A stretch of 9,948 nt of DNA, from NCBI GenBank assembly GCA_026706505.1, contig JAPOYQ010000800.1:4112-14059 (forward strand), given 5' to 3'. The notes beneath the pieces were generated by a model that did not search any database, was not told the DNA's origin, and worked only from the letters and a program-made list of their open reading frames with translations. This DNA comes from Gemmatimonadota bacterium (GTDB taxonomy: Bacteria; Latescibacterota; UBA2968; UBA8231). Below, one piece after another: positions 1 to 7,212 of the stretch. Position 1 is the first letter of the stretch, and every line of letters begins with the position of its first letter. The position numbers and the translations under genes are program-made.

Positions 1-1466
1 CTCGTTCGGGGCGGGGCCATCGTCGGCGGCAGATAGACCAGCCATCGGTGATCAACGGCAAAGCGGCTCATCACCTCCAGTGCCGCAGCCGCTCGCTCCG
101 CATGGACGGTAACTCGCCCCATCAACCGCGTTTCCACGCGCCGGCCTCCAGCCACATCCGCTAAGTCGAGCACATCGTCGCGCGTCTGTTGCGCCGCCAA
201 GGGGCGGACCGGCTCGGCGTACTGCGCCTTGGCTGAGACGGATACGAGTTCCAGCTCGGGATAGCGCAGCGCCGTCAGCGCGCCGCCAAACACGCAGCCG
301 GTGTCGATGTTGATCGCGTTGTTGACCCACTCCAGTTGTGCCACAGGCGTGTGGCCATAGACGACGCGGGCGCGGCCCCGATACTCGGCCGCCCAATCGC
401 GGCGCACCGGCAAACCAAATTCGTCCTCCTCGCCCGTCACGTCTCCGTACAGGGCAAATGCGCGCACGGCCCCGGAGGCGCGGCCGGCCATCTCCTCCTT
501 CATGCCAGCGTGCGCTACCACCAGCGCACCCCCGTCGAGGACGTAGTGGCTGACTAGGCCGCCGAGAAAGGTTTCGACCTTTTTTTTAAACTCCGCGGTC
601 TCGTCGTCAAGCTGGGTTAGCGTCTCCGCCAAGCCGTGCGTGCGTTGGACCTTTCTGCCCTGCAAGGCTCGGGCCAAGCGCGCGTCGTGATTGCCCGGCA
701 CGCACAGGGCCGCGCCCGACTCCACCATGCGCATGACCAGCGCGAGGACGCCGGGGGCATTGGGGCCGCGGTCCACCAAGTCGCCGACGAAGACGGCCTT
801 GCGTCCCGGCGGCGGTTCCACCTTTTCCCCTGCTACGCGATACCCTAGCTGGTCCAGCAGGGCTTCGAGTTCGGCGCAACATCCGTGTACATCGCCGATG
901 ATGTCGAACGGACCGCACTCCTCGCGGCGGTCCGGCCACAGCTTCTCCCGCACCACTTCGGCCCGTGCCACATCCGCGGGCGAGCGCAGCGCAAAGGTGC
1001 GGCGGAAGCCTTCGCGCTTGAGGCCCTTGAGGCCACGGCGTAGCTGACGGTATTGCCGAGGGATTACGTGAGGAGGCAAGTCGCGGTCTGTGCGCTCGGC
1101 CGCGCGCTCCTCGCAGAGCGCCTGGGGCAGGTCGAAGACAATGGCCACTGGCTGGGCGTGAAAGCGCTTGGCCAGTTCCACCAGCGGCTTGCGCGCCTCG
1201 GGCTGGACGTTGGTCGCATCTACCACCGTCAAAAGGCCCCGCGCCAAGCGGCGGGCAGCGACAAAGTGCAGGGCAGCGAACGCATCGTCCGTGGCCTCTA
1301 GGCTGTTTTCGTCGTCTGCGACCACTCCGCGAAAAAAGTCCGCAGACAGCACTTCGGTCGAGAGAAAGTGCTCGCGGGCAAAGGTCGATTTACCCGCACT
1401 AGAGACGCCGATTAGCACCACCAGTGAGAGGTCGGGTATCGAGAGGCGGATTTGCTCGTTAGCCAC
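1..1466 (-). CDS. pnkp: Polynucleotide kinase-phosphatase-ligase Pnkp of the bacterial RNA repair system (3' end cut by window edge)
   Basis: Repairs broken RNA in the cytoplasm: phosphorylates 5'-OH ends, removes 2',3'-phosphates and, through a C-terminal ligase, seals the ends with Hen1. The 488 visible residues begin at a GTG (1466-1464) preceded by a GGAGGGAG ribosome site. The kinase domain (about 1-175) has the Walker A loop GVSSAGKST at 20-28, D43 in SADFFRG, VVDATN at 81-86 and the arginine-rich RTDRD at 125-129. The calcineurin-like phosphatase domain (about 186-410) has GDVHG (191-195), GDLVDRG (228-234), GNHD (258-261), H319 and YGH (370-372). Residues 470-488 resemble the entry to the nucleotidyltransferase domain. 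The lysine motif lies beyond position 1, so ligase competence cannot be judged; the known family is about 850-870 aa. The start overlaps the hen1 stop by 8 nt, implying translational coupling. Identification is firm; only the missing third is unknown. Confidence 0.95.
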   Translation of the reverse strand, partial: MANEQIRLSIPDLSLVVLIGVSSAGKSTFAREHFLSTEVLSADFFRGVVADDENSLEATDDAFAALHFVAARRLARGLLTVVDATNVQPEARKPLVELAKRFHAQPVAIVFDLPQALCEERAAERTDRDLPPHVIPRQYRQLRRGLKGLKREGFRRTFALRSPADVARAEVVREKLWPDRREECGPFDIIGDVHGCCAELEALLDQLGYRVAGEKVEPPPGRKAVFVGDLVDRGPNAPGVLALVMRMVESGAALCVPGNHDARLARALQGRKVQRTHGLAETLTQLDDETAEFKKKVETFLGGLVSHYVLDGGALVVAHAGMKEEMAGRASGAVRAFALYGDVTGEEDEFGLPVRRDWAAEYRGRARVVYGHTPVAQLEWVNNAINIDTGCVFGGALTALRYPELELVSVSAKAQYAEPVRPLAAQQTRDDVLDLADVAGGRRVETRLMGRVTVHAERAAAALEVMSRFAVDHRWLVYLPPTMAPPRT

Positions 1467-2838
1467 CGGCTCCCTCCGCAGAGCAAATCGCCATCTGCGT
1501 CGGCGCGCCTAACTCGGGGTCCTCCGGGCCGACGGGCGCGATGCGCACGGCATATCCATAGCGCTTTCCTACCTCCTCGGCCCACGCCCCAAATTCCGCT
1601 CGCCGCCACTCAAAGCGGTGGTCGGGATGGCGAAATACACCGGCCGGCAACGCGTCCCAATGGGCGTTGTATTCGGCGTTGGGAGTAGTTATCACCACCG
1701 TAGCAGGACGGGCGAACTCGAACACGGCGCGCTCGCAGGCCCGTAGCTGCGGCGGATCCAAGTGCTCGACGACCTCCACCAGCGCCGCGGCGTCGTACCC
1801 GCTCAACCGGGCGTCGCGATAGGCCAGCGACCCTTGAAAAACCGCGACCTGCTCGCCGCGGGGCAGCCTCTCTAGCCGCTGGCGAGAGCGCGACAAGGCT
1901 TGCGGCGACACATCCATTCCCGCCACTTCAGTAAACTGCACTTCCGCCGCCAACAGCGCGAGCAGCCGCCCCTCTCCACAGCCGAGGTCCAGCACCCGCC
2001 GGGCACCGCTTGCCTTGAGTTCCTCAAACACGGCGGTCAAACGCTGTTGATTCAAGCTCAGCTCCGCTTCGAGGGCCTCTTCGCCCGCGTGATCTTCGGC
2101 CTCCCCTGCTTCCTCTACCAAAAGCCGCGACAGCGCGGCCTGTTTTAGACCTCGCTGGTGCTTTAGGTAGCGCTCGACGACTAGGTCGCGCAGGGGGTGG
2201 CCTGCCAGCCATTCCCCACCTCGCCGCATCAGTTTGTCGATCTCCTCCTCGCCCACGTAGTAGTGCTTTTCGTCGTCTAACACCGGTATCAACACGTACA
2301 GATGCGCCAGCACTTCCTTTAATGGCCGCACGCACTGCAGCTCCACCTCGTAATAGGGGCTGTCCCCCCACTCTGGAAAGTGCTCGTCGAGCAAGAAGTC
2401 CCTAGCCTCCACCGCATATTCCAACGGCTCAAAGAGGCCGCGCAACAAGTCCTCGCCTCCCCGGCAGGGCAGTGCGCTAACGCCCACTCGCAGCGGCAGG
2501 GCTTTTTCTACTAGCTCGGCCCGTTCTCGGCATTGCCCATTCAAGGCCGAGGTAAACACTCGGGCAATGGCCACGCTGGTAAAGGAAGAGGCCGCGTAGG
2601 GACGGTCGTTGACATAGGACGCCAGCGCAAAGTCGGGAGACGCCGAGCGCCGCTTGAGCGCGGTGGGATCTACGTCGAGGAGCAACGCGGCCGTGCATCG
2701 CTCAGACGAGGCTTCTGGATAGAAGACGTGCGCCGTCCCAAAGGACAGCTCGAGAGCTTGGGCGCGATCTGGGTGTTTGTGCAGGAGATAGCCCAAGTCA
2801 GTGGCGGGTTGATAGGTTGTGGAGATCGTCAGAAGCAT
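1459..2838 (-). CDS. hen1: 3'-terminal RNA ribose 2'-O-methyltransferase Hen1
   Basis: Methylates the terminal ribose 2'-OH of a damaged RNA before Pnkp ligation, which protects the repaired junction from renewed ribotoxin cleavage. The protein is 459 aa, a full length for bacterial Hen1. The N-terminal region (about 1-240) is the Hen1-specific domain that partners the Pnkp ligase. The C-terminal Rossmann methyltransferase has SAM motif VLDLGCGEG at 282-290 and an acidic D309 after the second strand. The metal-site signature VEVVEHLD places E355, E358 and H359, and RHPDHRFEW supplies further histidines H404 and H407, matching the Mn-dependent HEN1 chemistry of plant and Clostridium enzymes. 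TTPN (384-387) is also typical. The ATG at 2838-2836 has no clear Shine-Dalgarno sequence, so a slightly different start is possible, although the N-terminus reads like the family. First gene of a two-gene operon with pnkp. Confidence 0.95.
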   Translation of the reverse strand: MLLTISTTYQPATDLGYLLHKHPDRAQALELSFGTAHVFYPEASSERCTAALLLDVDPTALKRRSASPDFALASYVNDRPYAASSFTSVAIARVFTSALNGQCRERAELVEKALPLRVGVSALPCRGGEDLLRGLFEPLEYAVEARDFLLDEHFPEWGDSPYYEVELQCVRPLKEVLAHLYVLIPVLDDEKHYYVGEEEIDKLMRRGGEWLAGHPLRDLVVERYLKHQRGLKQAALSRLLVEEAGEAEDHAGEEALEAELSLNQQRLTAVFEELKASGARRVLDLGCGEGRLLALLAAEVQFTEVAGMDVSPQALSRSRQRLERLPRGEQVAVFQGSLAYRDARLSGYDAAALVEVVEHLDPPQLRACERAVFEFARPATVVITTPNAEYNAHWDALPAGVFRHPDHRFEWRRAEFGAWAEEVGKRYGYAVRIAPVGPEDPELGAPTQMAICSAEGAGG

Positions 2839-2886
2839 GGGCCATCAGTCGAATTGCTCAATGTAGAAACGAACCATAAGGAGATC

Positions 2887-2940
2887 ATGTCAACCCCGTT
2901 TCATTATTACCATAGAGCAAGATGCTCTGGATCGGGATAA
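2887..2940 (+). CDS. Possible 17-codon leader or remnant ORF
   Basis: ATG at 2887 follows an AAGGAG (2878-2883) at 3-nt spacing, one of the best ribosome sites in the window, and stops at TAA 2938-2940. The peptide begins MSTPFHYYHRAR and has no recognisable domain. It lies about 140 bp ahead of the hydrolase start, so it could be a leader peptide or the stub of a deleted gene. It could also be chance. There is no comparative support. Confidence 0.2.
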   Translation: MSTPFHYYHRARCSGSG

Positions 2941-2969
2941 TTGACGGCACTTTTGCCCGGCGATACGTT
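2941..2969 (+). promoter_or_regulatory. Weak sigma70-type promoter candidate for the hydrolase gene
   Basis: TTGACG (2941-2946, five of six matches to the -35 consensus), a 17-nt spacer, then TACGTT (2964-2969, only three of six matches to the -10). The position suits the gene starting at 3081. The poor -10 makes this tentative. Confidence 0.25.
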
Positions 2970-3080
2970 TTGGCGACACGTGGATCCTCGCTGGTGATCG
3001 CTGGAATTCATGGGAACAGAGCTGCCGACGCACGGTCACCAGCAAATTCGTCTGCCGAAACAACAGAAAAGATACAATCA

Positions 3081-3956
3081 ATGCCTACAACAACCGTGAA
3101 TGGCGCGTCCATTGTGTACGAAGTCTTTGGTAACGGACCGCTGCTGGTATGGACGGAAGGGGGCCGCTTGGGTCGCAACGAATTGAGCTATTTGATGGCT
3201 GGTCATTTTGCTCGTCAGCACTCCGTGCTGATTTGGGATCGGCGCAATGGGTTTGGCGCGTCTGATGTTGCACTGGCGGATAGTCCGAGCTATGTGACTA
3301 CAGACGTAGAGGATCTTCATGCTCTCCTGCGGAACTTAGAGCTAGGTCCCGCTTGTTTCGCTGGCGCGTCGGCCGGTAGCAGTTTATCGCTTTGGATGGC
3401 GCATCGATACCCAAAAGATGTAAAATCGCTCATTCTATTTTCCGTACCCAGTGACGATGTCGCATTGTTTAGACCAGGTGTACATAAGCACTGTTTTAGT
3501 CTCGCAGAAGTAGCGGAACGCAGCGGTATGCAAGCCGCGATTGACGCGTCAACAGAGTCGTGGATCTGTGAACTGCAGGGGCAATCCTCTGAACGAGGCA
3601 CTTGGTTGGCACAAACAATCTATCGGAATCCGAGCAATCGAGCGCGCGTCCTAGCGATAGATCCGCAGCTATTTGCCGCAACACTTCGTCGCTGGGGTAC
3701 CTTCTTTTTCTCGATGAGCTGGCCCGCAGGACTGACAGAAGATGAGATACGCTCGATTTCTTTTCCCGTTATGATTGTGCCGGGTGACGATGAAATACAT
3801 CCTCGACGAAGCGCTGAGCGACTCCTGTCTCTTTTAGATCAAGCGGAAATGGTAGAGTTTCCCGCTACAGTCTCTGCGGAAGCTGAGGTGATGGAGAAGT
3901 TTTATTCCGTCTTTCCAGCAATGGATGAATTTCTGACGCGGACATTACTTGATTGA
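3081..3956 (+). CDS. Alpha/beta-fold hydrolase
   Basis: A 291-aa cytoplasmic alpha/beta hydrolase with no signal peptide. I chose ATG 3081 because the protein then opens MPTTTVNGASIVYEVFGNG, the usual first strand of the fold. The frame is open upstream to 2922 but that stretch is not family-like. Visible landmarks: GPLLVWTEGG (19-28) around the oxyanion region, LIWDRRNGFGASD (50-62) and the nucleophile elbow GASAG at 95-99 with S97. The probable acid is D236 or D237 in VPGDDEIHP. No histidine occurs in the usual place some 25 residues later (about 258-275); the nearest is H240, directly after the acid. The protein may therefore be inactive, or use an atypical triad. The ribosome site is weak. 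Three bases separate it from the next gene, so the two were probably co-transcribed. The substrate is unknown. Confidence 0.8.
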   Translation: MPTTTVNGASIVYEVFGNGPLLVWTEGGRLGRNELSYLMAGHFARQHSVLIWDRRNGFGASDVALADSPSYVTTDVEDLHALLRNLELGPACFAGASAGSSLSLWMAHRYPKDVKSLILFSVPSDDVALFRPGVHKHCFSLAEVAERSGMQAAIDASTESWICELQGQSSERGTWLAQTIYRNPSNRARVLAIDPQLFAATLRRWGTFFFSMSWPAGLTEDEIRSISFPVMIVPGDDEIHPRRSAERLLSLLDQAEMVEFPATVSAEAEVMEKFYSVFPAMDEFLTRTLLD

Positions 3957-3959
3957 GCG

Positions 3960-4762
3960 ATGATAAATCTTGCATCGAGGCAATGCAAACGAGCCAACGT
4001 GAAGTCTCATAAATTCATTGACTATACATATCTGGAAATCAAGTCGCTTATTGACGCTGGGTGTTTGGCGATCGTACCCACTGGATGCACGGAGCAGCAG
4101 GGGCCACATTTGGCGGTGGACTTTGACACTTGGTTTGCAGAAGCGGTCTCCTTGGAAGCTGCACAGCACGCGGCACGCTATCACGATGTGCGTGCTTTGG
4201 TTTTGCCAGCCATGCCATTTGGACCCACGCCCGAACATCGGGGCTTTGGCTCGGGCTATGTCAATATCCCACACTCTTCATGCACAGAGTGTGCGTGCAT
4301 GAAGAGTGTGTATATTTCGTCCTTGAATCACTTGCAGAGCAGGGCTTCGATACTATCGTTGTCTGGCGCGGCTGCGGCGAGCATCGACTAGAGGAGGCAG
4401 TGGACAGGTTCAACGCAAAATTCCGCCCTCCATGTGTGGTCCATCTTCCTCCTCTGCCGTACCATGACATTTGGTGCCGTGTAGCTGATCCAAGTGTCTT
4501 AGGAGGACACGCCGACAGCTTCACAACCTCGATCGCTCTGTATCGGCGTCCAAACACGGTCCGACTCGACAGGATCCCGTCAACTAGCTCAAGGGAGGTG
4601 GACTGGAACGATCCGCATCTCGATTTCACGAAATATTCAGACACTGGTGTCATAGGCGACGCGAGCCAAGCGAGTGCCGAGTTGGGGCGCAGGCTTTGGC
4701 AAGAGGTCATATCGACTACGGCAGCGATATTCAGAGATTGTGGCTCGAATATAGATCGTTGA
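3960..4762 (+). pseudogene. Creatininase-family amidohydrolase gene broken by a frameshift
   Basis: Two frames together encode one protein of about 250-260 aa, the normal size for the creatininase family (metal-dependent amidohydrolases acting on cyclic amides and similar substrates). The N-terminal part runs from ATG 3960 (or GTG 3999, which trims 13 residues) to about 4280. It contains PTGCTEQQGPHLAVDFDTW and MPFGPTPEHRGF, then hits TAG 4389-4391. The C-terminal part, in the frame of codons starting at 4295, contains YFVLESLAEQGF, VVWRGCGEH and GGHADSFTTS, and ends at TGA 4760-4762. The switch falls inside the inverted repeat at 4270-4310. Standard metal-site motifs are changed: EQH is EQQ and NGHGGN is RGCGEH, so this is a divergent branch. 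It may be a true pseudogene, or an intact gene carrying a local sequencing or assembly error. Confidence 0.8.
4270..4310. repeat. Perfect 16-bp inverted repeat with 9-nt loop inside the broken creatininase gene
   Basis: Left arm CACACTCTTCATGCAC (4270-4285), loop 4286-4294, right arm GTGCATGAAGAGTGTG (4295-4310), with no mismatch. The loop plus the next base also contains AGAGTGTG (4286-4293), complementary to the outer half of the left arm (4270-4277), so two alternative stems can form. The reading frame of the host gene changes exactly here. No T-run follows, which argues against a terminator. Confidence 0.95.
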
Positions 4763-4787
4763 CACCGCACGTCTGCCGATCTATACT
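4759..4787 (+). promoter_or_regulatory. Strong sigma70-type promoter for the enolase-superfamily pair
   Basis: Perfect -35 TTGACA (4759-4764), 17-nt spacer, -10 TATACT (4782-4787, five of six). Predicted transcription start is near 4794, giving a leader of about 26 nt before ATG 4820. The -35 overlaps the stop codon (4760-4762) of the broken creatininase gene. It would uncouple the two enolase-superfamily genes from the damaged upstream gene. Confidence 0.65.
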
Positions 4788-4819
4788 GCACGCATCTCGA
4801 TTACATCATTGAAAAGCTC

Positions 4820-5830
4820 ATGATTATATCCCGAATAGCTATACATCAGCCCGCCGGTCTGTTGCGCATTCTGACCGATGCGGGCCTAGAAGGTCGCTGT
4901 ACCGGAGTTGCGGCCACGGTCGCCGGGGCCGACGTGGCCGAAGCGGCCTCCATCCTCATCAACGCGAATCCCGTCGATCGCGAGCGGATATGGCTGGCGT
5001 TCAACGAGGCGGACGGGAGTGTGCCTGCCGACCTTCGCGCCTGTATCGACGTCGCATTGTGGGACCTAACGGCTAGGATCGCCGGCCGACCGGTTCACCG
5101 ACACGTCAACGGCTTTCGCAATCGCATTCCGGTGTGCAGGAGGTCGGAGCGCGATTCGGCGAAAGAGATCGTCGAGGAAGCGCAGGAAGCGCAAGGTGCA
5201 GGCTTCCAAGCTTACAAATTCGACGCCCTTTTGGACGAAGAGTCGCTCATCAACCTCATACGCGACGTGCGCAGAGCCGTAGGACCGGAATTCTGTCTGT
5301 TGCTCGACGGTCGGGCGCGGTGGATTCTCGATCAAGCGATACGGATCGGCCGGGCGCTCGACGCTGCGGACTTTTTCTGTTTTGATCGGCCGCGGCCCGA
5401 CAACGACATGTCCGGCGGCAGGCAGCTAGCCGCCGAGATAGATACCCCGACCAGCACGGGCGTGTCCAGTCCCATGGAAGCGGCCCAGGTCATGGCGGCC
5501 CAAGCGGCCGACCACGTTCGCACCAGTGTAACCCGGGCCGGCGGCATGACGGATGTGCTCAAGGCCGCCCGCTGTGCCGAAGCCTTTGGGGCTTACTGCC
5601 ATCTAGACGGTTTAGGGCTATGCGACGGTTTTGCCCATCTGCATCTGGCGGGTGCCATCCGGAATGCGCCCTTTCTGGAGGTGGTCGCCGACACATCCTC
5701 TGCGCCGTTCATCGAGAATCCGCTGCAGATACGCGATGGGTACATCGAGATTCCCGCTGCGCCGGGACTGGGCATGGAGATCGACATGGGAGTCGTCAAC
5801 GAGCACACCACGGAACTGATTGAGATCTGA
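4820..5830 (+). CDS. Enolase-superfamily (mandelate racemase/muconate lactonizing type) protein with degenerate active site
   Basis: A 336-aa member of the enolase superfamily, whose active members abstract a proton alpha to a carboxylate with a Mg ion. The fold is recognisable: a short N-terminal capping domain, RACIDVALWDLTARIAGRPV (73-92), then a barrel with LLLDGRARW and DHVRTSVTRAGGMTDVLKAA. The active-site residues are mostly not standard. The KxK position reads K133-F-D135. The first metal ligand D163 is present. The EEP motif is D189-R-P. The third ligand (GE) reads G214-V215. The usual Asp before RxGG is S236. H261 remains. It may be a non-catalytic partner, a divergent enzyme or a decaying paralogue. 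The ATG has no good Shine-Dalgarno sequence but follows a strong promoter. The next gene begins 18 nt downstream. Confidence 0.85.
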   Translation: MIISRIAIHQPAGLLRILTDAGLEGRCTGVAATVAGADVAEAASILINANPVDRERIWLAFNEADGSVPADLRACIDVALWDLTARIAGRPVHRHVNGFRNRIPVCRRSERDSAKEIVEEAQEAQGAGFQAYKFDALLDEESLINLIRDVRRAVGPEFCLLLDGRARWILDQAIRIGRALDAADFFCFDRPRPDNDMSGGRQLAAEIDTPTSTGVSSPMEAAQVMAAQAADHVRTSVTRAGGMTDVLKAARCAEAFGAYCHLDGLGLCDGFAHLHLAGAIRNAPFLEVVADTSSAPFIENPLQIRDGYIEIPAAPGLGMEIDMGVVNEHTTELIEI

Positions 5831-5848
5831 GGCTGACTAGGACACCCT

Positions 5849-7036
5849 ATGCAGATTCGAGATGTTAAGTGTTACCTGTTGAAGGGCGAACCCGCGACGC
5901 GGCAGGAGAGTTGCGGGGCCAGAGGAAGCATTGCCCCCGTGCCGCCGGGTATCTCCGGCCTGCTTACCCACGACCAAGGATTCGGTGCCGTCGATCCCGA
6001 GGGATTTACGTTCACCGGGGAAGAGCCCGAGCCAACGTACCGCCTGATGATCCGGCTCGTGACGGATGGAGACTTGGATGCATACGCCAACTACGCCACG
6101 GGTTTCGATCCCCGGGAACTGGAATGGGAGGCCAAGGCGTTTCTGGCGCGGTATGCCCACATGCTCATCGGCGTGGATGCTTTCGATCGGGAATACATCT
6201 GGCAGCGGTTTTGGATGGCCCAGCGGTTTATGTACACGGGCAGGGGGCTGCTCGACACCATCGACCGGATGTTGTGGGATCTGGCGAGCCGAAGTGCCCG
6301 CCTGCCGATCTACAAGCTGCTCGGGGCCTGCCGCGAAAGCGTCCCCGCCTACTGCAACGTCGGCGGTCGGACCATTGACGACTTGGTTGCCCACGCGGTG
6401 AAACGGGTGGAAGAAGAGGGGTTTATCGGCTGCAAGGATCACTCGTACCGGGGGGTGCAAGGCAACGGGGAGATGGCTAGGAAGCTGAGGGAGACGCTGG
6501 GCGACGATATCCTGCTCTTTCACGACGCCGTCGAGTCGTACACGGTCGAGGAGGCTATAAAAATCGGCCGCGTACTGGAGAAGTACCATTACAGGTGGAT
6601 CGAAGAGCCGCTGCAGGACTACGACATCATGGGGCTGAAGAAGCTGTGCGACGCCCTCGATCTGCCGGTGCTGACTCTCGAGTGGATCGGAGCTATCGGC
6701 GGCCAACCCTACAATACGGCACCGTACTTGGCGCTACAGGCCGCGGATATCGTCCGGCAGCGGGGTATCGGCATCACGGGCCAAGTCAAACAGGCCCAAT
6801 TGGCCGAGAGCTTCGGCGTCGAGGTACACGGTGGTGATCCCCAGGTCATCTTGGCCATTGGCAACGATCCCGTCTTTGAAGCTATGGGCGTGCTGCCGCG
6901 TCCTCCCGAGGAGGATCTGGACTGCCGGGGTACGGTCGTCGTAGAAAATGGCGCCTTGTCGATAGCTTGGAGCGACCGTCCCGTGGTGGAACCAGACTGG
7001 GACGAACTGGCCCGGAGCGCCGTTGCCGTCATTTGA
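5849..7036 (+). CDS. Enolase-superfamily enzyme, mandelate racemase/sugar-acid dehydratase type
   Basis: A 395-aa member of the mandelate racemase / acid-sugar dehydratase group, likely acting on a sugar acid or related carboxylate in the cytoplasm. The N-terminal capping domain (about 1-165) is longer than in the preceding protein. The expected metal ligands are present: D226 in FHDAVES, E252 in WIEEPL and E278 in TLEWIG. K196 in GCKDHS and H327 in EVHGGD are candidate acid/base residues. The Asp that usually pairs with this His is not evident; the aligned region reads ADIVRQRG, so the exact reaction cannot be assigned. A TAGGA (5838-5842) precedes ATG 5849. It probably shares a transcript with the upstream paralogue. 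Confidence 0.9.
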   Translation: MQIRDVKCYLLKGEPATRQESCGARGSIAPVPPGISGLLTHDQGFGAVDPEGFTFTGEEPEPTYRLMIRLVTDGDLDAYANYATGFDPRELEWEAKAFLARYAHMLIGVDAFDREYIWQRFWMAQRFMYTGRGLLDTIDRMLWDLASRSARLPIYKLLGACRESVPAYCNVGGRTIDDLVAHAVKRVEEEGFIGCKDHSYRGVQGNGEMARKLRETLGDDILLFHDAVESYTVEEAIKIGRVLEKYHYRWIEEPLQDYDIMGLKKLCDALDLPVLTLEWIGAIGGQPYNTAPYLALQAADIVRQRGIGITGQVKQAQLAESFGVEVHGGDPQVILAIGNDPVFEAMGVLPRPPEEDLDCRGTVVVENGALSIAWSDRPVVEPDWDELARSAVAVI

Positions 7037-7212
7037 CTGCGGAACTATCCGACCAATCCGACTAAAGCCAACACGACCGAACCTGTTCGATCTAGGAGAC
7101 TGCTGTGTCATAACAGCGAAGACCTCCTAATCACCCACGCCCGCCAAAGCCTCACTCAACACTGCACCTACCCCTCGTCCTCAGATTATTTCATTTGCAA
7201 TAGGAGGGTATT
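7037..7212. other. Intergenic spacer before the ThuA-like gene
   Basis: 176 bp, pyrimidine-rich in its second half. It holds two small imperfect dyads, CGAAC-ct-GTTCG near 7079-7090 and GCTGT-gtcata-ACAGC at 7102-7117. Neither is followed by a T-run, so neither reads as an intrinsic terminator; either could be a regulator site or chance. A strong TAGGAGGG (7201-7208) sits just before ATG 7213. I see no convincing promoter hexamers. Confidence 0.5.

Larger units (their letters stand above)
2839..3080. other. Divergent intergenic region between hen1 and the hydrolase gene
   Basis: 242 bp that must hold the promoters of the leftward RNA-repair operon and the rightward hydrolase gene. A reading frame in phase with the hydrolase runs back to 2922, but the residues it would add do not resemble the family, so I treat it as non-coding. 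It contains a small inverted repeat AGAGCA-aga-TGCTCT (2914-2928), a 17-codon ORF with a good ribosome site (2887-2940) and a weak plus-strand promoter candidate. It is more AT-rich than hen1. No RNA gene or terminator was recognised. Confidence 0.6.

Noticed and set aside
2860..2893. Minus-strand promoter for hen1 using TTGACA (2893-2888)
   Set aside because: The -35 is perfect but no acceptable -10 hexamer occurs at 16-18 nt spacing.
4270..4310. Intrinsic terminator at the perfect hairpin
   Set aside because: The stem is strong but no T-run follows on either strand, and it lies in mid-gene.
4261..4791. Minus-strand open frame opposite the broken creatininase gene
   Set aside because: Both pieces of the sense strand carry family motifs; the antisense frame carries none.
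5837..6706. Long open frame on the minus strand antisense to the second enolase-superfamily gene
   Set aside because: It mirrors the GC-rich codon pattern of the real gene, has no recognisable motif, and the sense strand encodes a clear enzyme.
7102..7117. Terminator or riboswitch in the 7037-7212 spacer
   Set aside because: Only 5-bp stems, no T-run and no conserved aptamer pattern that I recognise.
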